Source of the DNA: Strigops habroptila
Taxonomy: Eukaryota > Chordata > Aves > Psittaciformes > Psittacidae
Direction: 5' to 3'
DNA length: 64,000 nucleotides
Assembly (NCBI RefSeq): GCF_004027225.2
Contig: NW_022651112.1
Location: forward strand, 248,001-312,000
The translations under genes were made by a program, and so were the position numbers. Positions 48,901 to 59,700 of the stretch are shown one piece after another (position 1 is the first letter of the stretch; the number at the start of each line of letters is the position of its first letter). The notes under the pieces are model-generated. The model was given only the letters and a program-made list of their open reading frames with translations. It was not told the DNA's origin and made no database searches.

Positions 48901-51769
48901 TTCGCCATCCGCCCCATGTACCTGGCCATGAGGTGAGTTGGCTCCGGCGCGGGCTCCGGCTCCGGCGCCGCGGATCCCACCGGCTCCTGTCTCCTTGCAG
49001 GCAGTTCAAGAAGGCGGTGACGGACGCCATCATGTCCCGCCGGGCCATCCGCAACATGAACACGCTGTGAGTGCCCTCCCCGGGGGTGAAACCCGCCCAA
49101 AACGGGGGGAAAATCCCTCCCTTTTCCATCCGGGAAGAGGTGGGAAGGACGCGGGGGGGAGCTGGGGGTGTCCCCTGTTCCTTCTGCTGAATCCTTCCAT
49201 TGAGGCAAAGGGTTGGGTTGGGGGGGGGAGGACGTGGATGACCTTCCCCATATCAATCCCACCGGGAATGGGCTCGTGATCCCGGTGCTTCCCGGCACAG
49301 GTATCCCGACGCCACCCCGGAGGAGCTGCAGGCCATGGACAACGTCTGCATCATCTGCCGCGAGGAGATGGTGACGGGCGCCAAGCGCCTGCCCTGCAAC
49401 CACATCTTCCACACCAGGTGGGTGCTATCCCAGCGCCATCCCGGCATTCCCGGTGGCTGCGGGGCTGGGGTGGGGGGGGTGTGTTTTGGGGTGGGGGGGT
49501 CTGTGCCATCCCCGTCACCCCATGGCGTGGTCGCCGTCTCATCCCCAGCTGCCTGCGGTCGTGGTTCCAGCGCCAGCAGACGTGTCCAACGTGCCGCATG
49601 GACGTGCTCCGGGCATCCCTCCCGGCACAGCCGCCTCCGGAAGCGCCGGAGCAGCCCCCCCCGGCCCCTCAAACCCCCCAGATCCCTCAGCCCCCCAACT
49701 GTGAGTCTCCTTGTCCCCCCTCGTTCCCTGCTCGGCGGTGGGGCGGTGGCACCGCGCCGGGCAAGCCTTGGGAACACCGGCGCGCGCTCACTGCTCTGCT
49801 CTGCCGCCGCAGTTCCGCAGGGAATCCTGCCCCCCTTCCCGCCGGGAATGTTTCCCTTCTGGCCTCCGGTTGCTCCCTTCCCCCCGGTGCCCGGGGTTCA
49901 ACCACCCAACGGTGCCGAAAACGCCGCGTCGGGCTCTGGTGCTGCAGCGGGTCAGTTCCCCCCGTGCCCATAGGCTTGGAGCTGCCAAAGCGGGGCTCCC
50001 CCTTCCTCCTCCTCGTGCCCTTCCTTCTCCTGCTCTTCCTTCTTGTTTCCTTCCTCCTCCTCCTGCCGTTCCTTCTCCTTGTTTCCTTCTTTTTCCTCCT
50101 GCCCTTCGTCCTCCTCCTGCTCTTCCTCCTCTTTTTCTGTTCCTCTTTGTCCTCCTCCTGCCTTTCCTCCTTCTCCTCCTGCCCTTCCTTTTCCTCCTGC
50201 CCTTCCTCCTCCTTCTCTCTCTTCTTCTTTTTCCTCCTCCTGTCCTTCCTCCTGCTCCTGCTCTTCCTCCTTCTCTCTTCGTCTTTGTCCTCCTTCTGGC
50301 CTTCCTCCTTTTCCTCCTCCTGCTCTTCCTCCTTCTCCTCGTGCCTTTCCTTCACATCATGCCCTTCTTTCTCCTCCTCCTCCTGCTCTTCCTCCTTCTC
50401 TCTCTTCCTCTTCTTCCTCTTCTTCCTCTTCCTGCTCTTCCTCCTTGTCTCTTTCTCTTTGTGCTACTCCTGCCCTTGCTTTTCCTCCTGCTCTTCCTCC
50501 TGCTCCTGCTCTTCTTCCTCTTCTTCTTTCTCCACTTTGTTCTTCTTCTCTCTCTTCTACTTTTTCCTGCTCCTGCTCTTCTTCCTTCTCTCTTCTTCTT
50601 TGTCTTCGTTCTGCCCTTCCTCCTTTTCTCCTTGTGCCCTTCCTTCATATCATGCCCTTCTTTCTCTTCCTCCTCCTGCTTTTCCTCCTTCTCTCTCTTC
50701 CTCTTCTTCCTCTTCCTGCTCTTCCTCCTTGTTTCTTTCTCTTTGTCCTACTCCTGCCCTTCCTCCTGCTCTTCTTCCTCTTCCTCCCCCTCTTCTTTCT
50801 CTTCCTTCTCCTTCTCTCTCTTCCACTTCCTCCTTCTCCTGCTCTGTCTCCTCATCCTTTTCCTCCTGCTCTCTCTTCCTGCTCTTCCTCCTCCTTTTCC
50901 TCTTCTTCCTCCTCCTCCTCCTCCTCTTTCTCCCTTTCCTCCTCCTCCCCCCTCACATCCCTCTTGTCCCCGCAGCTGCCCGTCCCGGCGACACCGGCGC
51001 TGCCACATCGGAACCCGCGGCACCGGGGCCGGGTCTTCCCTTGCCACCACCATGGATGGGAATGCCGTGGCCGCCGCTTTTCGGTGAGCCAGGGCAGGGT
51101 TTGGGGGGATCCCTTCGCTTCCTCCAGGCCTTTCCTCACCCCTTTCCCCCCCCCCCAGGCTTCCCGCCGATGCCGGTGCCGCCGCCCGGCTTTGCCGGCC
51201 TCACCGAGGACGAGCTTCGGGCCATGGAAGGCCACGACCGGCAGAACCTGGAGGCGCGGCTGCAGTGCCTGCAGAACATCCACACGCTGCTGGACGCCGC
51301 CATGGTGCAGATCAACCAGTACCTCACGGTCCTGGCCACCATCGGGTAACCACCGCGGCGGCAGCGCGGCCCCAGCGCCCCAAACCCAGCCCCAAACCAC
51401 CCCAAAACATGGAATTCTGCTGTGGTTTCCCCCTCGCAGGTCGCCCCGTCCCGCTGCTCCTCAGCCCCCCCCCCGGCGCCGCGGAGGCGCCCCCCCCGAC
51501 GCGTGCGGACACCGGCACCGGTGCGTGAGGAGCCGGGGGGGGAGGGGAGGCACCGGTTAGAGCGCGGCGTGGGGGGAGCTGGGGTGACCCATCCGCTGCC
51601 TTCCCCAGATGCCAGCGCGCCGGCGGGCGCCGAGGGCTTCACCGCGCCGGCCCGGGAGGAGGCCGAGGAGGAGGAGGAGGAGGGCGAAGGCTCAAACTCA
51701 CTGGAGGAACCGGACACGGCGGAGCTGCGCCGGCGCCGGCTACAGAAACTGGCAGCGCCCTCCCATTGA
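45966..51769 (+). CDS. SYVN1: SYVN1 (synoviolin / HRD1 E3 ubiquitin ligase)
   Basis: Fifteen coding exons: 45966-46097, 46304-46396, 47153-47305, 47389-47437, 47608-47711, 47786-47912, 48833-48932, 49001-49066, 49301-49417, 49549-49700, 49813-49950, 50976-51083, 51159-51345, 51440-51520, 51609-51769. About 588 codons (human 617). The N-terminal multi-spanning membrane domain begins MLCTAVVMVGSLALTTAVV; transmembrane segments include VLYIQAFVLVFLLGKFMG and FVALFTLLLFLKCFHWLAE. The RING-H2 finger starts at Cys291 (CIICREEM...LPCNHIFH...CLRSW...CPTC). A proline-rich region follows, then the conserved C terminus TAELRRRRLQKL. HRD1 sits in the ER membrane with SEL1L and ubiquitinates misfolded proteins for ERAD. 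Phase fails by one base across exon 14: 81 nt present, 80 or 83 needed; a 10-C run at 51465-51474 is the likely site. Everything else is in frame. Confidence 0.97.
46440..47090. repeat. Degenerate ~35-40 bp repeat in SYVN1
   Basis: Repeated GGGGGGATTTTGAACCCC / GAGAGACTTTCAGCACCATT words filling the intron between the second and third coding exons. Confidence 0.8.
48130..48810 (+). mobile_element. CR1 LINE fragment with tandemly repeated tail
   Basis: Diverged CR1: ATCCAGAGGGACATTTTCC, GAACCTCATGAGGTTCAACG, CTGGAGAACATCCAGCAAAG. Its 3' tail (ACCTTGGAGGTCCCGTCCCA ... CAACCCATGATCGCCCAAG) occurs four times with 62-bp period, copies starting at 48571, 48633, 48695 and 48757. In the SYVN1 intron before the exon at 48833, sense orientation. 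Confidence 0.85.
49990..50970 (+). repeat. 1-kb polypyrimidine tract in a SYVN1 intron
   Basis: Almost pure C/T on the SYVN1 sense strand (CTTCCTCCTCCTGCTCTTCC-type words) filling the intron 49951-50975 up to the acceptor. Lack of purines removes stop codons, so long open frames result. Candidate H-DNA and a very strong, extended polypyrimidine tract. Confidence 0.95.
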
Positions 51770-52182
51770 CGCCCCGCCGGCATTCCCGCCATTGCCGGCC
51801 CCTCGCACGCCGCCGGCCGGGAGAACCGCTCCCGTTTGGCCCTTTCGCCACCCAAACCCTCGGCTGGAAGCAAACCCCATCCCTGGCTGCACCCGGCGAC
51901 CGAACCCGGCTCCTTCCGCTGCGGCGCCGCAGCAAAGAGCCACCTTGCCAGGCCCATTTTTCCCCATTTTTCCCCTTTTTTCCCCATTTTTCCCCCTAAT
52001 TCTCTACCTCTCCAGCGCAGCGGATCCGGTGCGTGCCCTGGCACCGGCATTGCCTGTCCTGGTGTCCCCGCTCCGGGTGGCACCGAGACCAAGGGGAGGT
52101 TTCATCGCGGTGACTGTAGCCGACGGCTCCACCTGGCTCCAAATCGCCCCTTTTTAACCCAAACCCCCTTCTTTGGAGACTC

Positions 52183-52188
52183 AATAAA
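52183..52188 (+). promoter_or_regulatory. SYVN1 proximal polyadenylation signal
   Basis: AATAAA about 415 bp past the SYVN1 stop. A second AATAAA at 53007-53012, in an AT-rich block containing TTGTAAATAA, could give a 3' UTR about 0.8 kb longer. The 52.2-53.0 kb stretch holds no other gene. Confidence 0.6.
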
Positions 52189-53006
52189 CCCCCCCCCCAG
52201 CGCCGGGCCGCGGCCAAACTGGTTTATACTGGTTCCTCTCTGCCCCCGGCGCCAAGAAATGGGGGGGGGTTGGGTGATTTTTGGTCTCTTTTTGGCACCT
52301 TCCACCTCCCAAGCGCTCGGTTGGTGGCCACCCCCTTCCCCCACCGCGACTTCAGTGCCTCTTGGAACCCAAAAGGGCTTCGAGGAGCCCAAATATCTCA
52401 GGGAACAATGGAATTTCTCGGCAGCCGGAGCCGTTTGGGGCGGGAAGTGCCGGATCCGCACCGGGACGGCGCCGGGGGAGGTGAGGAGCCGGCGCCGGGC
52501 GGCTTTGCCCTTGGATTTGAGGTGGGAATGGCTCTTTTTGGATTTACTTCTCCTTTTCCTTCGCTTTGGGGCTCTCGTCGTCCCGGCTGGGAGCGCGTCC
52601 CTGCGGAATCCCTCGGGAAGGCGGCGGCGCCGCTGCCGGAGCTGCCGTTTGCCTCCTTTTTGGTTTTTCCTTCGTTTTTCTGCGTTTTGAGCCGAAATCA
52701 TGAAGTTTTGGGGCCGGTTCTGCTTGATGGGGAGGAGTTTTGGGTGGATTCCTCACGTTTTCCTTCCATTTGGAGTGGAAACCACATGGAGGGGAGGGAA
52801 CAAAGACATTCAAGCGACTGGGCTGGGGGCGTTTGCCCCTAAACCCATTTTCTTTGCCCCTAAACCCGTTTTCTTTGCCCCTAAACCCGTTTTTTTCACC
52901 CCAAACCCCGTTTTCTGGTCCCCGTTGGGTGGTGTCAGCGTTGGGGACTTATTTAATTTGTAAATAATGTATAAATTTTTAATAGCTTGATTGTAAATAA
53001 CGGCTG

Positions 53007-53012
53007 AATAAA
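53007..53012 (+). promoter_or_regulatory. Distal SYVN1 polyadenylation signal
   Basis: AATAAA followed by a T/G-containing downstream stretch, in an unusually AT-rich island for this window. Likely the main or distal 3' end of SYVN1. Confidence 0.55.
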
Positions 53013-53114
53013 GGTTGCAGTAAAGCTGGTGCCGCTCCTCCATCGAGGGGGTGGGGGGCGATGGCCAACACGGTGTGACCAAGGGACGAGGGTGCCCCAA
53101 AGGTTGGTGGTGGG

Positions 53115-53575
53115 GGGGCCATGGGTCCAGCTCTGGGGCAGCACCACAAGAGGGATGTGGAGCTGCTGCGAGGGCTGGAGCAGCTCTGCTCTGGAGCCAG
53201 GCTGGGAGAGCTGGGCTGGAGAAGGGAAGGCCCCTGCAGGGGAGACCTTAGAGCAGCTCCAGGGCCTAAAGGGGCTCCAGGAGACCTGGAGAGGGGCTTT
53301 GGACAAGGGGTGGAGGGATGGGATGAGGAGAAAGAGCTTCCAGCTGGAAGAGTCAGATGGGATCCTGGGAGGAAGATCTTCCCTGGGAGGGTGGTGGGAC
53401 ACGGGAATGGGTTGAAGGGAGAAGCTGCCCCATCCCTGGCAGTGGTCAAGGCCAGGTTGGACACAGGGGCTTGGAGCCACCAGTGGAAGGTGTCCCCGCT
53501 CATCCTGGATCTGGATGAGCTTTAAGCTCCTTTCCCCACCATTCCCAAACTATTCCGTGATCCCATCTACGTCGG
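53115..53575 (+). mobile_element. CR1 LINE 3' fragment
   Basis: Same CR1 subfamily as the 6.3-kb copy, opposite strand: GAGCTGCTGCGAGGGCTGGA, GGATGAGGAGAAAGAGCTTC, GGGAGGGTGGTGGGACAC, tail GGATGAGCTTTAAGCTCC then TATTCCGTGATCC. Lies between SYVN1 and the PRPF39-like gene. Confidence 0.88.
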
Positions 53576-53718
53576 TTCTACCACCCCTGCCGCTGTGGCT
53601 CCTCCCGCCCGGCAGGGGGCGCGCCGCGGGCTGCTAATCGCCTCTCTTCCCCTCGCTGGTGGCGTCATCCGGGTCCTTGCGCCGCGCACGCGCGCTGCTG
53701 AGGCGGCGGCGGGACAAG
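53576..53718 (+). promoter_or_regulatory. PRPF39-like promoter
   Basis: Short CpG-rich stretch (GCGCACGCGCGCTG) directly abutting a CR1 copy. ACAAGATGGCGGCGG at the start codon resembles a YY1 site, as in DPF2. No TATA box. Confidence 0.5.
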
Positions 53719-56700
53719 ATGGCGGCGGAGGGGCCGGAGGCTCCGGCCAGCCCCGGCCGAGGCGGCGCCGAGGGAGCGCTGGGGGACGGCGGGGACGGCG
53801 CTACCGGCCCCCCCGGTGAGCGGGAGGGCGGGGGGAGGAAGCTGGGGGGGGCGAGGTGGGGCCGGGAGTGGGGCGTGAGGTAAATCGGGGGTCCTGAGGG
53901 GATTTGGGGGGGTGTGAGGTAAATCGGGGGTTCTGACGGGATTTGGGGGGGGTGTGAGGTAAATGGGAGGTTCTGAGGGGATTTGGGGGGGTGTGAGGTA
54001 AATGGGGGGTTCTGACGGGATTTGGGGGGTGTGTGAGGTAAATCGGGGGTTCTGACGGGATTCTGGGGGGGTGTGAGGTAAATGGGGGGTTCTGAGGGGG
54101 TTTGGGGGGGGTGTGAGGTAAATCGGGGGGTTCTGAGGGGATTTGGGGGGGTGTGAGGTAAATGGGGGGTTCTGAGGGGGTTTGGGGGGGGTGTGAGGTA
54201 AATCGGGGGGTTCTGACGGGATTCTGGGGGGGTGTGAGGTAAATGGGGGGTTCTGAGGGGGTTTGGGGGGGTGTGAGGTAAATGGGGGGTTCTGAGGGGG
54301 TTTGGGGGGTGTGAGGTAAATCGGGGGTTCTGAGGGGATTTGGGGGGGTGAGGGGTAAATGGGGGGTCCTGAGGGGATTTGGGGGGTGTGGGGGGTACAG
54401 AGGGTCTGCGGACAGATGGGAGTTGTGGGGGGGAAGTGGGGGTGAGTTGGGGGGGGCTGAGAGTGGCAATGAAGGGGGTGCAATGGGGCAGAGCCAGGGG
54501 CTGTGGGGTGCCCACAGGGGACCCCAGTTTGGTTCCTGGGTGCCCCCCCATTAACTGGGGTGTCGTCCCCCCCCCCCCAGCCCCGGAACTGCCCCCCCCG
54601 GCCCCCACCCCCCCCACCGAGGAGCCGAGCGATGCCGCTGCCCCCCCCCAACCCGCCCCCCCGAGCTGCAACGGGGCAACCGCCGCCCCCCCCGAGCCCC
54701 AGGAGCCCCCCCCCGGCTGTGGAGCCCCCCCAGGAGCCCCCCCCGGTGCCGGCTGAGGAGCCCCCCCCCACCTACCCCATGGACTTTGAGAAGTTCTGGC
54801 TGGCGGCTCAGAGCAACCCCCACGACTTCACAGCCTGGACCGAGCTGCTGCAGTTCGTGGAGCAGGAGGTGAGGAGCCCAGCTCCCCCCCCCCATTGACA
54901 CCCCCTTAAACACCCCCGCCCCCGTTAAAACCTACCTTAAAAGCTCTGCATCCTGTTAAAACCCATCTTAAACCCCCCACCCAGTTAAAACCAACCTTAA
55001 ACCCCCCCACCCCATTAAAACCAACCTTAAACCTCCCCCATCCTGTTAAAACCCACCTTAACCGCCCCCGTTAAAACCCACCTTAAATCCCCCCCATCCT
55101 GTTAAAACCAACTTTAAATTCTCTCACTCCATTAAAACCAACCTTAAATCCCCCCCACCCCATTAGAACCCACCTTAAGTGCCCCCCACTCCGTTAAAAT
55201 CAACCTTAAATCCCCCCCATCCTGTTAGAACCCACCTTAAACCCCCCCATCTTGTTAAAACCCACCTTAAATCCCCCCACCCTATTAAAACCAACCTTAA
55301 ATCTCCTCCATCTTGTTAAAACCCATTTTAACGCCCCCAGTTAAAAACCACCTTAAATCCCCCCCACCCCATTAGAACCCACCTTAAGTCCCCCCCACCC
55401 AGTCAAAACCAACCTTAAACTTCCCCCACCCCGTTAGAACCCAGTTTAACCCCCCCCACCCCATTAATACTGACCTTAAACCCCCCCTGTTAAAACCAAC
55501 CTTAAACCCCCCCATCCTGTTAAAACCAACTTTAAATCCCCCCACCCCATTAAAACCAACCTTAAACCCCCCATTAAAAACCACCTTAAATCCCCCCCAT
55601 TAGAACCCACCTTAAGTCCCCCCCACCCCGTTAAAACCAACCTTAAACCCCCCGCCTTGTTAGAACCCACCTTAGATCCCCCCCCCATTAAAACAGCTCA
55701 CCCCAAGTCTCAGCCCTGTTAAACCTGGGTTAAAACGTTCCTTAAAGCTCATCCAGAGCCTGCAGCCAAGTTAAAACCTTTGTTAAAAGTCCCCTTGAGC
55801 CCCCCCCCTCCACTAAACCCTTCACTCGAGCTCGCCCCAGCTGCTGCGGCCTCTTAAACCTTCCTCAAGTCTCACCCTGAGCCTACAACCCTGGTAAAAC
55901 CCTCGTTAAAACTCATTTCAAGCCCCCAACCCCATTAAAACCTTCGTTAAATCCCATCTTAAGCCACCAACCCCATTAAAACGTTCCTTAAAACCCATCT
56001 TAAGACTCCAACCCCATTAAAACCTTCCTTAAATCCCATCTTAAGCCACCAACCCCATTAAAACCTTCCTTAAAACCCATCTTAAGCCTCCAACCCCATT
56101 AAAACCTTCGTTAAAACCCATCTTAAGCCACCAATCGCATTAGAACCTGTGTTAAAAGTGGTTCTGAGTCTATGGCCCACTTAAAACCTTCATTAAAACT
56201 CACCCTAAGCCTATGGCCATATTCAGACCTTTATTAAGTCCAATCTTAAGCCGCCAACCCCATTAAAACCTTCGTTAAAACCCATTTTAAGCCTCCAACC
56301 CCATTAAAACCTTCGTTAAAACTGGTTCTGAGTCTATGGCCCGCTTAAAACCTTCATTAAAACTCATCCTAAGCCTATGGTCACGTTCAAACCTTCGTTA
56401 AATCCAATCTTAAGCCACCAGCCCCATTAAAACCTTTGTTAAAACCCATCTTAAGCCTCCAGCCCCATTAAAATGTTCATTGAAACTCATTTTAAGCCTC
56501 CAACCCCATTAAAACTGGTTCGGAGTCCATGGCCCAGTTAAAACCTTCATTAAAACTCACCCTCAGCCTATAGTCACGTTCAAACCTTCATTAAATCCAA
56601 TCTTAAGCCTCCAACCCCATTAAAACCTTCGTTAAATCCCACCTTAAGCCACCAACTCCATTAAAACCTTCGTTAAAACCCATTTTAAGCCTCCAACCCC

Positions 56701-59700
56701 ATTAAAACCTTCATTAAAACTGGTTCTGAGTCTATGGCCCACTTAAAACCTTCATTAAAACTCATCCTAAGCCTATGGTCACGTTCAAACCTTCGTTAAA
56801 TCCAATCTTAAGCCACCAGCCCCATTAAAACCTTTGTTAAAACCCATCTTAAGCCTCCAGCCGCATTAAAATGTTGTTTGAAACTCATTTTAAGGCTCCA
56901 CCCTCATTAAAACTGGTTCAGACTCCATGGCCTGGTTAAAACCATCATTAAAACTCATCCTAAGCTTATGGCCACGTTCAAATCTTCATTAAATCCAATC
57001 TCAAGCCACCAACCCCATTAAAACCTTCGTTAAAACCCACCTTAAGCCACCAACTCCATTAAAACCTTCGTTAAATCCAATCTTAAGCCACCAGCCCTAT
57101 TAAAACCTTCGTTAAAACCCATCTTAAGCCTCCAGCCCCATTAAAACCTTCATTAAAACTGGTCCTGAGCCCATGGCCCTGTTACAACCTTCATTAAGTC
57201 TCCCCCTGAGCCTACAACCCCATGAAAACCTTCCTTAAATCCCATTTTAAGCCCCCCCCCTTGTTCCAACCCTCCTTAAACCTCACCTTGAGCCCCCAGC
57301 CCCCTGCAATCCTTCAGTGAGCCCCTCTCCAGCCTCATCCCACCCCAGCACCCCGGATCCTTCACTCCGGAGCCGATTCCTCCGGTGCCATTCCTAACCC
57401 CAGGCTCGGAGCAGCTCCAGCTCCTCACCCCGGCTTTGGTTATCCCAAATTCCTGTGGTTCCCCCCCCCAGAACCACCTCCTGGCCGCCCGCAAAGCCTT
57501 CGACGCCTTCTTCTCCCACTACCCCTATTGCTACGGCTACTGGAAGAAGTACGCGGACATGGAGCGGCGCTTCGAGTGCGCCCGCGAGACCGAGGAGGTG
57601 CTGGGGGGGCCAAACCCCATTGTCCCCTCCTTGGGGGGTGTAAAAGGGGGGTTTAGGGGGTCCCTGGCATGTTTCTGGGGGTCCCCAGGGTATTTAAGGG
57701 GTCCCTGGTGTGGTTTGGGGGGTCCTCAGGGGGTATTGGGGGGCCTCCAGCGTGATTCGAGGGGTCCCCAGGGTGTTTCAAGGGGTCCCATGGGCATTTG
57801 GGGGGGTCCCCAGGGGGTATTGGGGGGCCTCCAGCATGATTCAAGGGGTCCCCAGGGTGTTTCAAGGGGTCCCATGAGCATTTTGGGGGGTCCCCAGGGG
57901 GTATTGAGGTGCCTCCAGGGTGATTCAAGGGGTCCCCAGGGTGTTTCAAGGGGTCCCATGGGCATTTTGGGGGGTCCCATGTGTGCGTTGGGGGGTCCCC
58001 AGGGGGTATTGAGGAGCCTCCAGGGTGATTCAAGGGGTCCCCAGGGTGTTTCAAGGGGTCCCATAAGCATTTTGGGGGGTCCCTGGGGTGTATTGGGTGG
58101 TCTCCAGGGTGTTTCTGGGGGTCTCTGGGCTGTTTCAAGGGGTCCCAGTGACATTTCGGGGGGTCACCAGAGCTGTTTGGGAGGGTCCCATGGGTGTTTC
58201 AGGGGTCCTCATGGAACCTGTGGGTGTTTGGGGGGCACCTGGGGTGTTTAGGGGGTCCCTGCAGTGTTTTTTGGGGGGCCATGGGGTGTTTAGGGGCATC
58301 CCTGGAGTGTTTTGGAGGGTCCCATGGGTGTTTGGGGGGGTCTCTGAGGTGTTTTGGGGGGTCCCGTGGGTGTTTGGGGGAGTCCCATGGGTGTTTTGGG
58401 GGTTCCCGTGGGTGTTTGGGGGGTCCCATAGGTATTTTGGGGGGTCCCATGGGTGTTTGGGGGTTCCCGTGGGTGTTTGGGGGGGTCCCTGGGGTGTTTT
58501 GGATCCTTTCCCCACCACTTTTCCCACCAAACCAGCGCTTCCAATCCCTTTGGGGGGGTTTCCCCCTTAATTCCAACCCCACTGGTGGATTTTGGGGATG
58601 TTTCCCCCTGATGTGGGACACGGGGCCGGGTCCCCCAACCCCTGGGGGTGACATTGGGTGTGTCCCCCCCCCCATTTCCATCAGGTGTTTGAGCGGGGGC
58701 TTCAGTCCATCCCCCTCAGCATGGACCTGTGGATCCATTACATCTCCTACCTCCAATCCACCCTGGACATGAACCTTCCCGAATCCATCCAGAAGATCCG
58801 CGGGTGAGCGCCGGGAGAAGCCGCTGGCGGCTCCGGCAGTGCCCGGGTCTCCTCTTCCTCCTCATCCTCATCCTTTCCCCATCCTCATCCTCATCTCTTC
58901 CCCGTCAGCGTCTTCGAGGCGGCGGTGGCAGCAGCCGGGATGGATTTCCGCTCGGATAAACTCTGGGAACTCTACGTGGAATGGGAACGGGAACAAGGAG
59001 ACCTTCGTGCCGTCACCGGGATCTACGACCGCGTCCTCTCCATGCCAACGCAGCTCTACAACCATCACTGGGAGAAGTACGTGAGCCCCGACTCCAGCAC
59101 TAAAATATCCCTAAGGAACAGCCCGCTGCTTCGTGCTGGGAATTCCCTCGCTCCCATCACCAAATCCTTGCTGGTTTTGGGGTGTCCCCCCTCATTATCC
59201 CCCTTGTCCCTTTATAGGTTCAAGGAACACGTTCTCCACAACCCCCCCAAAGACATCTTATCCCCAGAGGAGCTGCTCTGGGTCCAATCCAAGCTGGCCA
59301 CCGATCCCGTGCCGAAGCCTCCGGAGCCGGAGGGGACGGAAGCGCCGCCGGGAGAGGATTTGCCGCCCGGTGTGGAGGGGAAAGGGGCAGCGGCAGCGAA
59401 CGCTCAGGTAGGCCCCAACGCAGGGATCCCAATGGGGTTCAGGGGGTGTTTGGGGGGGGGAGGGGGGATTCCACCCACATCCCGCTTCATTCCCAGGAGG
59501 ATCTAGACCAGGAAAAGATCCGGGAGCTGGTGATTTCCATGCGGCAGCAAATCTACGCTCAGAACGAGGCGGAAGTCAGCAAACGCTGGAATTTCGAGGA
59601 CGGGGTAAGCGCGTTCACCCCCTTCCCCCCCCTGGAAACCCCTTTGAAATCCCATCTTCATCCCGATCCTCACCCTCGCTTCCCAGATCAAGCGTCCCTA

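Noticed and set aside
49418-51349. 643-codon open frame through SYVN1 introns
   Set aside because: Stop codons need purines, so a polypyrimidine intron stays open by composition. The true SYVN1 frame meets a stop at 49971-49973 if the intron is retained.
53634-54771. 345-368 codon proline-rich ORFs antisense to the PRPF39-like gene
   Set aside because: Generated by the ~40-bp intron 1 minisatellite on the reverse strand.
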